Assembly: GCA_021731085.1 (NCBI GenBank)
Contig: JAKFYB010000001.1
Span: 165,266 to 214,050, forward strand
From: Dehalococcoidia bacterium
GTDB taxonomy: Bacteria > Chloroflexota > Dehalococcoidia > DSTF01 > JACRBR01
Direction of reading: 5' to 3'
DNA: 48,785 nucleotides
The notes under the pieces were generated by a model that saw only the letters and a program-made list of their open reading frames with translations, did no database searches and had not been told where the DNA came from. A program made the position numbers and the translations under genes. Shown here one piece after another: positions 48,473-48,785 of the stretch (positions are counted from its first letter, which is position 1; every line of letters begins with the position of its first letter).

Positions 48473-48785
48473 ATGGCGCTACGTCTACTCCGGTTCTCGC
48501 TCGATCACAAGGGCATCGTCACGCTGGCCGTGCTCGTCGGCCTGCTGCTGAATCTGATTGTCATCGGTGTCGCTGACCCGTCGGACAACTCCTTCGATGG
48601 CGCCCTGACCAATGCCGCTTCCTGTCAGGGCGGCGGCGGCCCGGGCTGCGCCGAGCAGCCACTTATTCCACCTCCCGCCGTCGGCATGCCCCACTTCGAC
48701 GCTCCGCCGCCGCCCGTCTTTGGCGCACTGGTCCTCGTCGAACAGAAGGCAGCGGCCCCTCTTCATGAATCCCCGCCACGCATCG
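48473..48785 (+). CDS. Predicted secreted/membrane protein, truncated by window end
   Basis: The last 313 bp form an open frame from ATG 48473 (or GTG 48470) with no stop before the edge. The N-terminus has a basic start and a single hydrophobic helix, GIVTLAVLVGLLLNLIVIGVA (about 15-35), serving as signal anchor. The exported region has CQGGGGPGCAEQ, with two cysteines that could form a disulfide, then PPPAVGMPHFDAPPPPVFG. No family recognised. It is divergent from moxR. No SD is seen, so the start is not certain; the coding potential rests on the clean hydrophobic segment. Confidence 0.45.
   Translation, partial: MALRLLRFSLDHKGIVTLAVLVGLLLNLIVIGVADPSDNSFDGALTNAASCQGGGGPGCAEQPLIPPPAVGMPHFDAPPPPVFGALVLVEQKAAAPLHESPPRI

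Noticed and set aside
48485-48766. 93-residue minus-strand frame at the right edge
   Set aside because: Opposite to a plus-strand frame that has a clean signal-anchor helix; the minus reading is charged and featureless.
1-48785. CRISPR array, prophage, transposase or integron
   Set aside because: No regularly spaced direct repeats and no transposase, integrase or phage structural gene was found; the integrase-like segment in GreA lacks a catalytic domain.

Overview
This is a 48.8-kb chromosomal window from a GC-rich, free-living bacterium. The protein content is ordinary bacterial housekeeping plus accessory metabolism. No phage, plasmid, insertion sequence or CRISPR array is visible. CofD (coenzyme F420 synthesis), a GreA with an extra N-terminal helical domain, many lipoproteins and a mix of Shine-Dalgarno (SD) and apparently leaderless genes suggest a member of Chloroflexota, perhaps Dehalococcoidia-like. 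That placement is inference from gene content and was not tested by any search.

Layout: 1-4153 (minus) has a truncated ilvD, an alpha/beta hydrolase, a lipoprotein and signal peptidase I. 4212-8568 (plus) is an envelope-stress-like locus: ECF sigma factor, zinc-finger anti-sigma factor, two SIMPL-domain proteins and DnaJ. 8645-10363 (minus) holds two methyltransferases. 10504-14486 (plus) is a tight operon of PCD/DCoH, DedA, Mug-type DNA glycosylase, a zinc-ribbon membrane protein, PrmA and RsmE. 14483-17633 (minus) is an overlapping MFS-cofD-CDF operon, followed by a Yip1 protein and RsmG. GreA lies divergent from rsmG on a good sigma-70 promoter and ends at a strong terminator. 20198-23542 (minus) is a fatty-acid/acyl-CoA cluster (acyl-CoA ligase and two crotonase-fold enzymes). 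After a 364-bp gene-free AT-rich patch comes a disordered Arg/Gly-rich protein, divergent from a D-threonine-aldolase-like enzyme.

25759-29753 (plus) carries two tandem paralogous polytopic membrane proteins of GT-C type and a lipoprotein, convergent with glycogen branching enzyme. 31751-36831 is a non-phosphorylative deoxy-sugar (L-fucose-like) catabolic cluster: lactonase, Gfo/Idh/MocA dehydrogenase, mutarotase, SDR and fuconate dehydratase, with a membrane-tethered universal-stress protein in between. A tRNA-Gly(UCC) with encoded CCA and a textbook terminator follows. Then come an alpha/beta hydrolase, a GNAT acetyltransferase, a DEAD-box helicase, a third crotonase, a flavin amine oxidase, a 58-aa membrane protein, dodecin, MFS and MATE exporters, an M23 peptidase with a Pro/Thr tail, DUF952, a MoxR ATPase and a truncated secreted/membrane protein at the right edge.

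The observations most worth following are: the GreA fusion; the repeated TANNNT box 6-8 nt upstream of nine starts, which implies extensive leaderless transcription; the sigma/anti-sigma/SIMPL-SIMPL/DnaJ arrangement; the tandem GT-C pair with its lipoprotein; and a family of dispersed GC-rich hairpins, one of which serves as the greA terminator.
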